From assembly GCF_036324505.1 (NCBI RefSeq), contig NC_086360.1:2625546-2689545 (forward strand): 64,000 bases of DNA, read 5' to 3'. Shown in pieces: positions 18,975 to 33,225 of the stretch (the first letter of the stretch is position 1; each line of letters starts with the position of its first letter). A program made the position numbers and the translations under genes. Source of the stretch: Eleginops maclovinus. Lineage: Eukaryota > Chordata > Actinopteri > Perciformes > Eleginopidae. Under the pieces are notes generated by a model. That model saw nothing but the letters and a program-made list of their open reading frames with translations. It was not told where the DNA came from and ran no database searches.

Positions 18975-19345
18975 AGAGGCCCTGTTATGCTCTTCTGTAG
19001 TCTGTTCTAGAGGTTTTTGTGCATGTAAATGGTCTGCAAAGGCTAAAATCCCTGTGTTCCCTCCAGAGGTAGTTTCTCTTGTAGTTTATATTGGCTATTG
19101 CTCCAACACATTAAACTTGATAGGCTTAGAGGCAAAACATCTCTAAGCGGTTGACCTAACAGAGTCAGCCAGCTAACCAATCAGAGCAGACTCTGGTTTC
19201 AGACAGAGGGTGAAAAGAGGTGCTACAGAACAGGCAGTATGAGAAACATTAAGAGCTTTTTGAACATTAAAGCATGGAGACATGTCCCCATAGAGACATA
19301 ACTTACTGATGAACCTGAACATGAGCAGAATAGGTCCTGTTTAAC
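18975..19345 (+). repeat. Dispersed repeat family A, copy 2
   Basis: Matches copy 1 from ccctgttatg through the catgtaaatggtctgcaaag block to agcatggagacatgtccc. It has lost the first of the two CCAAT boxes (a short deletion after ggttgacc) but keeps aaccaatcagagcagact. Confidence 0.8.
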
Positions 19346-20555
<1,210 letters not shown>

Positions 20556-22404
20556 GCGTGTGTTAATGGGAGAATAAGTGGCAACATTGATTGCAGGTAC
20601 CAAATGTCATGCCAACCCTCAACCAATCCAACAGTTATATTTAGAATATTTGACAGACCAGTCACACACTTTTGTGCCCCTGGTACAATTACTCTGCAGA
20701 TTAGTGTTGCATCTGTTGACCAACGATAAGACAGCACACGTAGTAGCATGATGTTTTATGAGCGTGTAGTCATATAGTAGATAGTGTGTGGAGTATGATG
20801 GGCATTATAAGTGTATCCTGGATGAGACTAACTCAGATGCATCCGTTCAGAACATGGTCAGCAGTCTCTTTAATGTTTTTATTAAAGTTTTCTTTCTCAA
20901 GGGCCACATGCTAAGGCTGCTAATAAAGCAAATCAGTCATATTTACCAGCAGTAACCCAATGCTGTTTAAGGGAGTTTATGTGCAGTGCACTACAGATAG
21001 CATCTCAGAAACCAAGGCAACACAAATCCAATGTGGTCTGCTGAGACTGCAGAGCGCCAAAAACCCTCTGACTGCTCTGCACAGACATAATGCATCCAAG
21101 AAAAAAAAGGAAATGACAAGTGTAACAGAGTCTCTGGGTATGTGATGGAAATAAGACTAAGTAAGGATAAAAAGGTATCTTTTCATTGACAAAGTTGGGC
21201 ATATTTATTTGCGAATTAGTCAAGAACCAGTGTTCAAATTAGGAGTATGTATTATCCTTTTGTTACAGACGTATACAAATCTGAACGGAGACTCATCACA
21301 TTTTTCTTATTTTGAGTGATATTAATTCTAACAAGCAAAGTAAATTTCTGAAATTGGTGAAACTGTGTTATTCAAGACATTTGTTTATATTCATAAGTGA
21401 TTTAAAGTGAAAAAGGTGGGAAGGGGAAAAAAACAGCGAAACTCCCTTTTAACCATTACGATGAATTCAAAACAGGTATGGTTAAAGGACAGGTCTTCCG
21501 ATATACTATATTTCCTTATTGTTATCAAATTCCATGTGCATATGAAAACCGACAGCAATGAATACTAAAAAGTGCCTCTGATTCAAAGCGTAATCTATCT
21601 TCTTCCTCGGTGTAACAGAACTCCATTGTTGTAAAAAACACATCAATAGACCACCATTCTTTATCATCATGGACACACACCAGGTTCTCAGTTATACTTA
21701 CTTTCCACACACTGATTTATGAAAAGTGTTGCATTTGAGGGGCATTGTCAGGGTCCTGTTGTACGCACAATTTCACAATGATTGACATTTGTAAAACAAA
21801 GATATACAGATATTTAGAATCTGACCCATGTTTTTATATACTGTATAAAAGCGTAGCACCAAATGTGTAGAGCGGCTCTGCTCAAACTTGCCCTCGAAAA
21901 TTCACTTTTTCATCCTGCTTGAGTTCGATTAAATAACTTTGGAAAGAGGTATATTTTGTCTGTATATAGTTAGATGTATAGTGAAAGGACTAAGACATTT
22001 TAAAATATCAAACTAAAGTTGTATTTTACAGAGCAACAGGGGCAGTGAAGTCTGAAAGTATTCAGAAACACATTTTTGTTATTGTAGAGTAACAGCAGTC
22101 CTTTAATGATACTCCAATGGAGGTAATCAAGTCAAATCTGTTTTCAAAGGTCTAACTACTGACTGAGCTCACCAACAAGCAGATATAGGTTATCTATTTG
22201 AAAAGCTTTGGAAACACCTAATTCTACTTTAACCCTGCTGGCTGATGTCCAGTGCAGATAGCTCCTATTAAAAATTAAAGAGAGGTACACCTTAATCATG
22301 ATGTCCAGGAGCAGTGGGCCGAGACTGCCATGCATTCATGCTTTCTGACTCCCTAGGCATTTCCATTATTCCATGCAGCCCTGAACAGCGACTGCATGGA
22401 TGCG
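20556..22404. other. No feature recognised
   Basis: Unique AT-rich sequence without supported coding, RNA or repeat content. Confidence 0.4.
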
Positions 22405-22535
22405 TGAATTTGCTCTAAAAACTGAAACTTTATTAAATGTATTATGTCAACACATTTCAACTAACTGTATTAAGTTAGTTGAAAGCATTAATATAAAGTT
22501 TAACCTAATATGTTTTATTTAAACTTCATATTATT
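22405..22535. mobile_element. Family C MITE, half copy
   Basis: Matches the left half and centre of family C (ctgaaactttattaaatgta, tattaagttagttgaaagca, tttaacctaatatg). It stops at a CGCGCGCACA microsatellite, so the right inverted repeat is missing. Confidence 0.7.
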
Positions 22536-24574
22536 GCATGTGCGCGCGCACACACACACACACACACTTAAATCATCAGTGCGATCCTGTTTCAGATCCA
22601 GATATGATTAGGGACAGTCAGTGTTACATGGCAGACGCTGCCCAACAGACAATCATCAACGTTAATCAATTAATGATTTTCTTTAACAGCAGACAGTCTT
22701 CTAACCTTACCGCCTATTTACCCAGGACAAAATTAATATACAATGCCGATGCATTTTTAATGACACAATTGCTTTCGCAGCGAAGACCCAGTTTTGGACC
22801 TCAGTCTCATATGTAGGTCTAGGAAACCCTTCAATTTTGCAAGCACATTTGAGGTTCAAAGACTGGGATTATACAGGACCTGATGGATTTTCTAAAAATT
22901 ATAAAACATGTTGGTTCATATATTGGATACCTTCATCAGGCAGTTTTTGTTCTTTTTCTTTATTATTATTTTTTTTCTTTCATGAATTACTTTGATCGGA
23001 ACCAAATACATACACATAACCTTATTATTGAAAATCCATAAGAAGAAGAGAGTCTCTGTTCCTCTCTCATCTGTTCTGGCCAATCAGATTACAGACAAAG
23101 AAAAAAAGTTATGCTGTTTAGTACGGCACAGACAAAACAGCTGCAGAGAACACACTGCAGCTGTGTGTGTGTGTGTGTGTGTGTGTCACATGTCTACATC
23201 ACACTGTCATTCTAAACAGGCTATGAGTCTGTAGTGTGTCCACAATGGGAATTTATGAAATGAATGGAAATGAATGAGTGTACTCAGTCGGTATGCATAC
23301 TAACAGCTGATGTTCATCTCAGTCTGGTCATGAAGGACCAGATGAACAAAAAGGTATTAAATCATTATTAAAACATTTAGATTTTTCATTGAGTATGATG
23401 TTTTTGGTCAAAAGTATATTGATTTATTATTTTTACTAAGAGCTTATTCCAAAAATAAATGTCATTTTTAATATAGTAAAAAAACAGACAAAATATATCA
23501 GAGTAAAGCAGCCTTAAACAACATCAGCACAGCAACATTTTTCTCTTGTATATTGAATGGTGCATGTTGTATATTGTACTGTTATACTGACTGCTTGTAC
23601 AAACTGGTCTGGACATATGATCTTAATTTTGGCCATGCATATAAATCAGACTTGAAAATAAATTCAGGTAATTTCAGGTGCAGGTAAGGGACTGAGACAG
23701 ACTCCACTGTCCTGAGACACTGCCTGGTCCATTAGGGCTCCTTCACCAGTGCAAGAGAAAATGACTCCGTTTTTGTCAGAATTACTTTATTAGTACTACG
23801 AAAGAGGTTATGGCCCATGTAAAAAATGCTCTGAGATATTTTGAAAAAATATCCTTTCAGATCTTAAATTCTGTGAAAATGCTATTTGACTTTTATTCTC
23901 CAGATTCACATCAACATTTGTATATAGCTTACGGAATTTATACTAAAGGTAGTGCACAGAACAGGTGAATGTGCTGCTGCAGCAATTTGACAGTTATATG
24001 TCATCTCCCTACAGACAGCTCTCCTCTGAATATGAAGCTGCAGCAGAAAGAGCTGTTTGCATTTGTGCTGCTGGAGAACGTGGAATGTGAGTGTGAGCAT
24101 GGCGGAGCTAAATCAGCCTCCATCTGATTCAGCAGAAGGAGCATCAGCACACCGCTCTCCTCATATGAATGTGCAAAACAAGGCAGAGTGGCTGCGCTAC
24201 AAAACAAATCAGGTATGGCTTTAAAGCACTCCAAGTGATGTGCTGTCGGCTAACCTTCATCCTCTGCTGCTATCATAGCCTCTCTCCGGGTGAAAACGAT
24301 AACGCACTTGGCTTTAAAGCACTCAGACGGGCACAACACCTGAGAGTTCTGACCTTCCTTGTTTTGATAGGCTGGATTTATGTGCTCAGGGTCACCACTG
24401 AAATTGGCACAACAACATTGGAAACCAAAACAAGCTTGACTGGAAAATCATTGAAAAGGCTCTTACCTGGTATGCATATCACACCAGCAAAATGTTTTGT
24501 TCCACAACTTAGCTGTACATTTTTTTTTTTTTAAACTGTCGCTAACACCCATGAGAGTTTACAGCAATGATAAT
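22536..24574. other. No gene recognised
   Basis: Unique sequence with two short dinucleotide tracts (CA near 22550, GT near 23162-23187). Open frames have no domains. Confidence 0.4.
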
Positions 24575-24785
24575 CCACTGAAAATGTTGACTTTAATTAA
24601 ATGTATTATGTCAACACATTTCACATTATTGTATTAGGTTAGTTGAAAGCAATAATATCAAGTTTAAATAAAACATATAATGTTCAACCTAATATGATTG
24701 CTTTCAACTGACCTAAAACACTAATGTGAAATCTGTTGACATAATATATTGAATTAAAGTCAACATTTCAGTGTTTTCAGCGCAG
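24575..24785. mobile_element. Family C palindromic MITE, full copy
   Basis: About 210 bases whose two halves are near reverse complements. The left has gttgactttaattaaatgta and ttgaaagcaataat; the right has attgctttcaactgacc and attaaagtcaac. Ends are cactgaaaa and tttcagtg. It has no coding capacity. Confidence 0.85.
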
Positions 24786-24909
24786 TTATGCTTGCAAATA
24801 GATAACAAAAAATCCAGAGTGAAACATGTGTTTACAAAGCATTAAAAAAAGCTGCTACTGTAGCTACACATCTTTGAAAAACAGCCTAGAATTATATATA
24901 TCTATATGT

Positions 24910-24926
24910 GAGTGTGAGTGTGTGTG

Positions 24927-25011
<85 letters not shown>
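24910..25011. repeat. (GT)n with (CGTG)n block
   Basis: GT microsatellite containing a short run of GCGT units. Confidence 0.96.
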
Positions 25012-25235
25012 ATGTGGATGAAGGAACCGTCTGCAACAGTGTACCTTATTGATGATTTATTTAAAGTTTAACAGCAGACCTCTTTATGACACAGATGAAT
25101 ATAATATGTTTTTTTAATACACGCACAATATTTGTAAGTATTCATGGATGTTGATAATCATGGAAATATTGAATATTACCGGGTTTGTTCTTCAGATTTA
25201 CAGAGAAGAAGAACCTTCACCACAGCAATGGTACC

Positions 25236-25384
<149 letters not shown>

Positions 25385-26039
25385 TACAAAAAATTGAATT
25401 ATGACAGTTCAGCATTTTTTATATGTTTCTCCAAATTGCAGCTGACAGATAGCTGATAATTCTAAATGAATTTCTCTCTAACTAAATGAGTGAGTGCGTC
25501 TTTAAGGAAAACTGATCAAACATTTTATATAGAAAGTATAGCAAGCTTAATCAAAATGTGAATTATAAAAACCCTGACGACGGGAGAGAAGATCCTGCAT
25601 GGTCAGAGAAACTGAAGTGAGGCATCAATGACAGAATTAGGAAAAGTGAAGACTTTGATAAAGCTTTTAGAAAAGGACTGCTTTACTTTATATTCCACAC
25701 TGTGAGGAAAGGCGCTCAATGGAGGACCTCATTGGATGATTGTAGGGATGAGGCCAAGGCTCTTGGAGGGCCACTTCCCTTCAGCTCTTGAGTTAGATGC
25801 AAGCTTCTGCTCTTGAATGATGAATGGGCTCCTCAACTAGTGGATATGTAATGAGCCATTCGCAGCCATGACAACTGGAGTCTGCATAGGTCAGAAGTGT
25901 AAAAGAGAGAGGAGAGGTGTGCATGCATTCATAAACTGTATATATGCAGCCTTTATTTTAGATTGAAGCAGTTCAGCTTTTACCAAGAACTGTCTTTTGT
26001 CGAGAGACGTGTGACAGCAAGGCTTTGTTTTTAAAAATC

Positions 26040-26310
26040 TATTCCAAGAGGGCAACAAACCAGGCCCGTGTTTTTCTCTCCGTTATGGTCTGCCCCTTGT
26101 GACTGCCACTGCAGGGCGGTGGGTGGTGGTTGCCTGTTTGTCAAAAGCCCACTAGCCTTGTCCATTTTGACATTCACATGGGAGCAGTAATGATCCTAAA
26201 AGCCGCAATTAAGCTGACTGTTACGTTCCGGGGAAGCGCCTGGTGCCGGCACTGTGCTGCACCTATTATTCCCAGTGGGAATACTCCTTAAAGAACAGCA
26301 TTTTCCCTCC
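26040..26310. promoter_or_regulatory. Candidate conserved noncoding element 1
   Basis: Repeat-free, balanced-composition block with ordered words such as cctaaaagccgcaattaagc and attcccagtgggaatactcc (a palindrome). It stands out from the AT-rich surroundings. A regulatory role for isl1 is inference. Confidence 0.3.
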
Positions 26311-26647
26311 TCCTCGCTTCTTTCCACAGCTCAAATTACTTTTATTTATCTTTCAAAGGATTCTGACGTTAGTGTATGCAATACTTTTTTTGCTTAGTCA
26401 GTATAGTTTTAGAATGGCTTTTAATTTACAATCATCAGAGATCCAAAGTATGTTTTCTATCAGCTCCGTGAGGAATTACAATGCTGATAGGTAAACGTTA
26501 CTGCTAAATCCATGGGGGAAGCCATAAAACATGTTATTTCTTTTTATATAATTTATGTATTGTGTTTTGTTAGGTTTCCTGACACATATTTTAAAAAATA
26601 ATTGTTATTGTTTTTGCATAAAGTTCTACATTTTGTTTAAACGCCTT

Positions 26648-26865
26648 CCATCACTGAAAAAAATAAACATTGACTTTAATTAAATGTATTATGTCAACAG
26701 GTTCCACATAATTGTATTAGGTTAGCTAAAAGCAATATCATTTACTTGAACCGATTGTTTTTTATGTAAACTTAATATTTGTTGCCTTAATAACTAACCT
26801 AATACAGTTATGTGTTATCTGTTAACATCATTTATTTAAGTCAACGTTTCAAGTTTTTGAGTGCT
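26648..26865. mobile_element. Family C palindromic MITE, full copy
   Basis: Begins cactgaaaaaaataaacatt and ends with the complement. Shares attgactttaattaaatg, attaggttagct and actaacctaatacag with the other copies. Confidence 0.85.
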
Positions 26866-27479
26866 CAGAACTCTGGTGGAAAAATACTGAATTGTGAAAT
26901 GTACCTACAGTTTATCACACAAAGCTTTAAAAAACACACTGAAACATTTAGCATTTCTAGTTTGGTGAAAGCAATCATCCTGGAACCTCAGTGTCCTTAA
27001 TAGCAGATACAGTCCTGTCTCTATGAAGGGACAGAGTATGCGCTACAGTACTATTAAAGAAATTGATGAATACAGCCGACAGCAGGTGACACACTCGTTA
27101 AATACCTGATTACTCATTGATTCAGCTGTTTATCCTTGTTTGACCAATGAATACCCATGAAGTGAATCGAATGTAAGTCTCATAACAACACCATAATCAA
27201 GTGATACATTTTTATTTTCAAATGTCTCCATAACTACCAGGATGAGGCACTTTATCAATACCATTTATTTTAAAAAAGATTATCAGGAGCTAAACAGGGA
27301 AAACTGAGGCATATTGATTGGTTATTGGCTATGTGGATGGTGGCATTATAGCACTACAGTAATCATGCATGGCGTTCTGGGAATAGTGGAAGCTCAGTGT
27401 GCCAGACTCAGGGAGACGCAGGAAAACGAGATGTACAGTAAAACAGCAGGTGGGCAAATCTATCACAGCCCCTTGGCAA
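26866..27479. other. No feature recognised
   Basis: Unique sequence between a MITE and a candidate regulatory block. Confidence 0.4.
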
Positions 27480-28080
27480 ACACAGACAAAAAAGGGGGAA
27501 AAATCATTTTAATTAGCTGAGTGAATGTGATTTGCTGAATGTGAGGGGAGCCAGGCTCTCTGCCCTGCACATTAAAATTGGTCTAATTTTCTGTGCAGAA
27601 AAAGTCCCATCTGAGCAGCCCTGGCTGCAGTCAATCATGATAAAAGCTATGGGTGCTTAATTTGATTTACCAATATAAAATGCAAATGAGGTGATCAAGT
27701 GGAGTGGAAGCCAGGAGTAGGAGGCTCTTTTAAGCCATCAAGTTAAATGGGAACAGACAGTGGACTGGCAAAGTAAAGAATGTTTTAGCATATTCGTTTG
27801 ATTAGCGCTACAAAATATAATTAGCATTGGCTAATTGCTTGACAAATTGCTCCACATCAGAAAAAGGCAGAATATATTTTTAATAAACTACTATACCGCC
27901 AACGTCTCTCAAACCATATGCTACATTTTCAGCGCAAACTGGGTCTTTCTGATATGTGAAAAGCCTAATTTAATAAATGGAAGATGGCACAACAGTCCCT
28001 TACAAAAGTGAATGAGATAATGCCTGTAATTAGGCGCGCACAAGCCTGGCCATATGCCTCTGTACAGCACTTAGGCAGGA
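27480..28080. promoter_or_regulatory. Candidate isl1 enhancer block (best of the window)
   Basis: Six hundred repeat-free bases dense in developmental motifs: TAATTAG at 27510-27516 and 27818-27824, CTAATTG at 27831-27837 and a perfect octamer ATGCAAAT at 27680-27687 (POU class). Long unbroken words of normal GC follow each other without microsatellites, unlike nearby DNA. Zebrafish and mammalian islet1 are known to use distal conserved (CREST-type) enhancers bound by LIM-homeodomain and POU proteins. Identity with any of these is not established here. Confidence 0.4.
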
Positions 28081-28835
28081 CTAGGCTGTGGCTGCAAGAA
28101 CAAATCAAATAAGTGTGTGCAGGGAATGCTCCTGGGATTCAGCCCTCATATGTGAAGCCACCTAACCAGTTTGGTTTCAGGATGAAAAGCCCACACTGGT
28201 GGTACCACATGCTAACAACATACAGAGCAGCCATCCAGTATATTATTTTATATTTGGCTGCAACATCAGATGGAAGTGTACCATCCGCAGACTAAAATAA
28301 TAGTCTGTTGCCTGGAGACAGGTCTAAAAACCAACAGCCCACGTATTGCAGTCACACTGAGACTTATTACATCTGACATTTGGTATTATCATACAGAGTC
28401 ATTGTCTTCCTTCAGCCATCTGAAATCACAGACTGATCACTCCATAAGCCCAGAGGTCCTTGGATAGAAAATATGAGTTTGTAAATTGCAATAAATACAA
28501 CCTATGAGAGTCCCAAAGGTAATTTAATTTTAGCAAGGTTAGTCTGTGTATAAGGTGGAATGCATCTAAGGGCAACAGGCACAGTGTGAACAATGCTAAT
28601 TCAATGTTGCCTTCGATCCTTAGGGTTCTTATGAATTTCTAAAACCCTGTCGGTCTATGCGTATTTCATGAGGTTCATCGGAATATGAGATATGTTGAGT
28701 GAAAAGTTGGGCGTTTGGTCCAAGGAGCTTTGAAAGTGATATAATTCCGGTTAATCTTTTAAAGAGCATGATTGACAGTGTATCACCAACATAAATCCAC
28801 ACAATGTCAGCTGATGTGTGCATTAGATACAGACA
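28081..28835. other. Unique flank of candidate enhancer
   Basis: Mostly unique sequence that may continue the regulatory block. No gene seen. Confidence 0.35.
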
Positions 28836-29238
28836 CAGTGGTGGAAAAAAGTACTCTGAGCTTTTATTTGAATAAAAGTTGGTATACTACAATGTAAAAA
28901 TACTAGTTCTGCATTAAAAAATGTAAAGAAAAGTACAAAAGTACTAGCATCAAATTATAATTGATGTAGCAAAAGTAAAAGCACTTATCATGCACTGTTC
29001 AGAAACATATACATAGTGAATGACTGGATTATATTTATTTATATAGAGCTTAACCTAGAACAATACAAGGTGATTTATTAGTTGTTTTAATTTAATGTTA
29101 ATAAGCTAAATCTGCTGAAGCTGCACAAGTACAGTATTTACAAATCCTCTTCATCATCTACAAAATGAAGGAGGGTTGGTGTTTAAGGTAGAATGATAGG
29201 ATAGCATTACATCAGTAAATAGTTACTTTCCACCACTG
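28836..29238. mobile_element. hAT-like MITE (CAGTGGTGGAAA ends)
   Basis: Left end cagtggtggaaaaaagtac and right end gttactttccaccactg are inverted repeats. The interior has the acaaaagtactagcatcaaa words seen in related copies near 54020 and 61400. No clear 8-bp target duplication. Confidence 0.75.
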
Positions 29239-30099
29239 ATGAGAATTGAATAGCTACTGCCCAGCATGCACCTTGGGAAGCAGCTGTCATTGGCTAAGTT
29301 GTCAGATGTGCTGATAATGACAATCTGAGTGCTTTTAAATGAAGATGTGTTGGGTTTTTTGAAATCATCAGATTCAAGTAGTTTACTTTTAAAACAATGT
29401 GAACAATGTCATTATCCGAGCTCAAGGATTATTGTTCATAGAGCATCACTAGAGCCCATTCAGTCCATTCATACCGGCCGGTCTGTGCACTCGTACATTG
29501 TTGATCGTGACAGTGAATGCTGCCCTGTAAACAACCCGGGCAATCAGGTTTGCCTTTTTTAATGCCATTTAGCAGTTATGTAATTATAGTTTTCATCAGA
29601 TGATTCTCTGAGTTGGACACTCACGGTACGCTAGAATTTGGATAATTGATAAATATGCTTATTAATCTTTCCGGCTGGAGGGTTTGGAGACTTCCTCACA
29701 CGTCAGTCAGTGATAAAGCATGAACCAGAGGTTATTCTCAGACAGATGAAATGATTAGGAATGTCTTGAACTATGACACAATACGATGCAAAAACAATAA
29801 CATGATATCTATACACAATGCAATGATGCTAAAAGGCAGCCCTCAATAGCCAACCATCATCGCTGTCCTTTCTATGTGGACAAGTAAGGTATCAAATTAA
29901 TTATGGATAAAAATCACATTTTTACTGAATTTACTATACTATTACTATATGATAAGGGAATGTTGATTCTACAGCGCACAACTACGAGGTGAGAAACAAA
30001 TAATAAAAGTGAGAAAAAGACAGCTCCATAAAGAATTGTTTAAAAAATGTTAGTATGAAAGACCTTGACTGGCCTGCACAGATCCCGGACAGACCCATC
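29239..30099. other. No feature recognised
   Basis: Unique AT-rich sequence between two related MITEs. Confidence 0.4.
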
Positions 30100-30745
30100 T
30101 GGTATTTGTACTCTACTTGAGGTTTTTTGCCCCTTTATACTTCTACTCCACTGCAATTCAGAGGTAAATGGTGTACTTTTACTCCACTACATGTGTTTAA
30201 TCCCTTTAGTTACTTTACAGATCTGGATTAATGATGGTAAATATGATCAGCCCTTAAATCAGACTTTAGTTCACCTGCAGTAAATTCAGCAGCTACCCTG
30301 CAGTATACAGAGCCATTCAAACTAGCTGCACCTTTACCAGCTCTGAGAACACTTTAATGATCAATAATTATAAAACATATCAGAGATATTATTCTGAAAT
30401 GGACCAATCAAACAATGACTACTTTTACTGTCGCTACTTTAAGTACATTTAGATGAGAGTACTTTCTACTTTCACTGGAGGAACATTTTGAATGCAGGAC
30501 TTTTACTGTGACAGAGTATTCCTACACTCTGGTACTTCTACTTTACTCAAGTACAAGATCTGAGTACTTCTACTTTTACTCAAGTTCAAGATCTGAGTAC
30601 TTCTACTTTACTCAACAACAAGATCTGAGTACTTCTACTTTTACTCAAGTACAATATCTGAGTACTTCTACTTTTACTCAAGTACAAGATCTGAGTACTT
30701 CTACTTTTACTCAAGAACAAGATCTGAGTACTTCCTCCACCTCTG
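30100..30745. mobile_element. hAT-like MITE with short tandem array, left end lost
   Basis: Near-identical to the first 440 bases of the element at 49738 (attcagaggtaaatggtgta, ctggattaatgatggtaaat, ccattcaaactagctgcacc). It then has about six or seven units of the 32/33-bp repeat and the right end cttcctccacctctg at 30745. The CAGTGGTGG left terminus is missing. Confidence 0.8.
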
Positions 30746-31439
30746 ACTGAAACATTCTGTTGAACAAATCCCTGCAGTCTCACATGTTTGACAATCTATA
30801 TTATGCATCAAGTTGTGTTTGAGTGCGTACATCGTGTGATGTCCTGTAGACAAAATGTAATACAATTATTTACAAGATCATATTATACTACAAGAATGTT
30901 CAGTACTGAAATCAGAGCACATCACTGCTTCACTTGAGTTTTTACTCCCAAGCTTTTTGTTTGAGGTGTTTGGTAGCAAGTTTCAGTTTGGGTTACTAAC
31001 CAATATGTTAAACAGAATAAAAGTGGGACAGATAAAAATACGCCATGGTACAGCTCATAGAGTTTGTTTAGTTTTCTTGCAACGCACAATGTAATGTTTA
31101 CTCTTTATTTTATTTGGCTGACAAGCTTTCTAAAAGCCTGCGATTCCACAGAGGACAGAGGCTGCAGATCTTCAACACTCTGCCACGAGTCTCTTAACTT
31201 CTCGGGGTTCAAGCAACAGACCCAGAGAAAGTTACCTTCTGTTGCTTTGGCCTGCGCGCACTCCTGTCTTTCTCTGTTCTCTTCTCTGAGCTGCAGCTCT
31301 GCATTGTGAGCCTTCAGCTCTGCATTGTGAATCTGTTTCTGCAGCCCTCTTAACCAATAGTAAACAGACTTACTGAGTTACTATTCTACCCTCACAATTA
31401 TTTCTCTGGTGTCACAATATCTCGCCATGTTTGTGAATT
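30746..31439. other. No gene recognised
   Basis: Unique sequence with a small direct duplication of agctctgcattgtga near 31296-31330. Confidence 0.4.
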
Positions 31440-31625
31440 CTTGGAAACAAAACACCACATCATTTCAGGTTAAAATGTGTTGTAACTGCATTACTGAGAA
31501 TTGTAACCGGTATTATATTGTATTACCCACATTTCAGAAGTAATGCGTTATATTACTGAGTTACAGCAAAAAGTAATACATTACTGTAGCTCTGTTACTT
31601 TTGTAACGCCTTACACCCAACACTG
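31440..31625. mobile_element. hAT-type element terminus
   Basis: Ends with gtaacgccttacacccaaca followed by ctg, the complement of the teleost hAT terminal repeat CAGTGTTGGGTGTAACGCGTT. Internal taatgcgtta and agtaatacattactg words are typical of the subterminal region. The other end was not located. Confidence 0.55.
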
Positions 31626-32195
31626 GTGAGGAATGCATTCAGATTAGATATATTTTGTTGGACCCCATTGGGGAATTTTATACATTTTCTTCCTGTTAAA
31701 AACATTTGCAAAGCCATTTCAAATATAGATATTGTGAACCTTGCATTGTTGCCTCAATACAGTGTTTTAGCTTCCTTTGTTGGTGCGTCATGGCTTTGAT
31801 CCTGGCGCAGTACCCCAATATGAAGATAGAGCTATAACAAAGTATTATTCTCAATTTGAATAAATCAATTATTTTGCACACTACATTTGGTCAAAAATGA
31901 ACCAAAAGGCCTTTTCTGTAATTGTCTTGTTTGTCAGAATCCCAAACATATTCACTTTAATATGATATAAAGCAAGGAAAGCAGGAAATCTCCGTACTCG
32001 AGAGGCAGATATTGAAAGGTTGCTTAAAAATTACTTTTAGGGTTAATCGATTATTTAAAAAAGTTCCAGATAATTTTTCTGTCGATTCATTTACAAATGC
32101 AGCCCTACTCGTGGATCTATGGTAAAGTGTGCAACCATTGGCAGCATGGCTTTTTCATCACCAATGTGTGCACATGCAACTTTGTGCAACACTGC
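31626..32195. other. No feature recognised
   Basis: AT-rich unique sequence. Confidence 0.4.

Positions 32196-32262
<67 letters not shown>
32196..32262. repeat. (ATT)n microsatellite inside LINE relic
   Basis: Uninterrupted 67-base ATT run ending in the ATGCAGATGAT (ADD) codons of the RT relic. Confidence 0.96.
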
Positions 32263-33225
32263 GCAGATGATTCTCAGCTTCCCAATAGACTAAAACTTTG
32301 AACAAATAAATACTTGGGAAACCACAAATCAATTAAATGAATAGAAACTTAGATCAATGTGTTTTGTGCTAGAGAAGATAGAAATGTATATAAAAACATT
32401 TCACAATGTTGGTGTTATTATTGATTCAAGTCTAGCTTTTTACCAGCCAAGACTTCAGCGATTGGGTCTAAAAGAGGATCTAGAAAACTAATTCTGGTCA
32501 GACTACCACGATAAGGTTTTTCCCAAATAACTCCAAGAAATGTCTTGTCATGCAGCTCATTCAGAATGCTGCTGCTACTCGAGTTTTCATAAAGATTGAG
32601 AAAGCTGAACACATTACAAGAATTATTTGGTCTCTGCACAGTCATTGAATTGACTTTAAATACAACTACAACTGCTGAAAACACGGACCCAAGGGAGGGG
32701 GAACCAGGGGTAAGAGACCACACTTATGGTTCCCCCTGGTTCCCCTTATGTTTTCACTGTTAGCCATGATGGCACTTTACCATTGATAGTGCCATTAGCA
32801 TCATTAGCTGCTAGCTGCTTGCTCTGCCAGTGCCATGTTGACAGCAGTGTTGTGACAATCCTTCAGACATATGCTCTGAATATTAAAACCCTTTAACTGA
32901 CTGCTGTTTGTGTATGAATCGTTTAATAGCTTAGGAAACTTTACTGAATTTGAGGAACTTCTTCACTTAGAACACCTCAGGCTATCTCGAGAAGCAGTTT
33001 TTATTTTTATTTTAGTTCTTTTATTTTTATTCAAAACTTTTTCTTTTTCTTTGTGCTTTTTTCACTATTGTATTTTCCCTTACTGTGTCTTTTTTAAAGT
33101 TGGTATTTTTTTCTTAGCTGTGTGCTTTATAAAACTTCAAAATCTAAAGCACCTTGAGCGGCCTGTGTATGAAATGTGCTACATAAATAACCTTGAGCTG
33201 CCTGGCCTTATTTAGCAATAAATGT
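32196..33225 (+). pseudogene. Degenerate L2/CR1-type LINE 3' portion with (ATT)n insertion
   Basis: Remains of reverse transcriptase. An (ATT)n run at 32196-32262 reads as poly-Tyr and continues in frame into ADDSQLP, the YADD catalytic motif context. After frame changes, NVGVIIDSSLAF near 32404 and AECxxxxS-like QNAAATR words around 32560 correspond to the downstream RT region, with H..TRIIWSLH.. following. The 3' end near 33150-33225 (aaagcaccttgagcggcctg, then tacataaataaccttgag) is the familiar L2-type 3' UTR. Many stops and frameshifts; no function expected. Confidence 0.65.
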
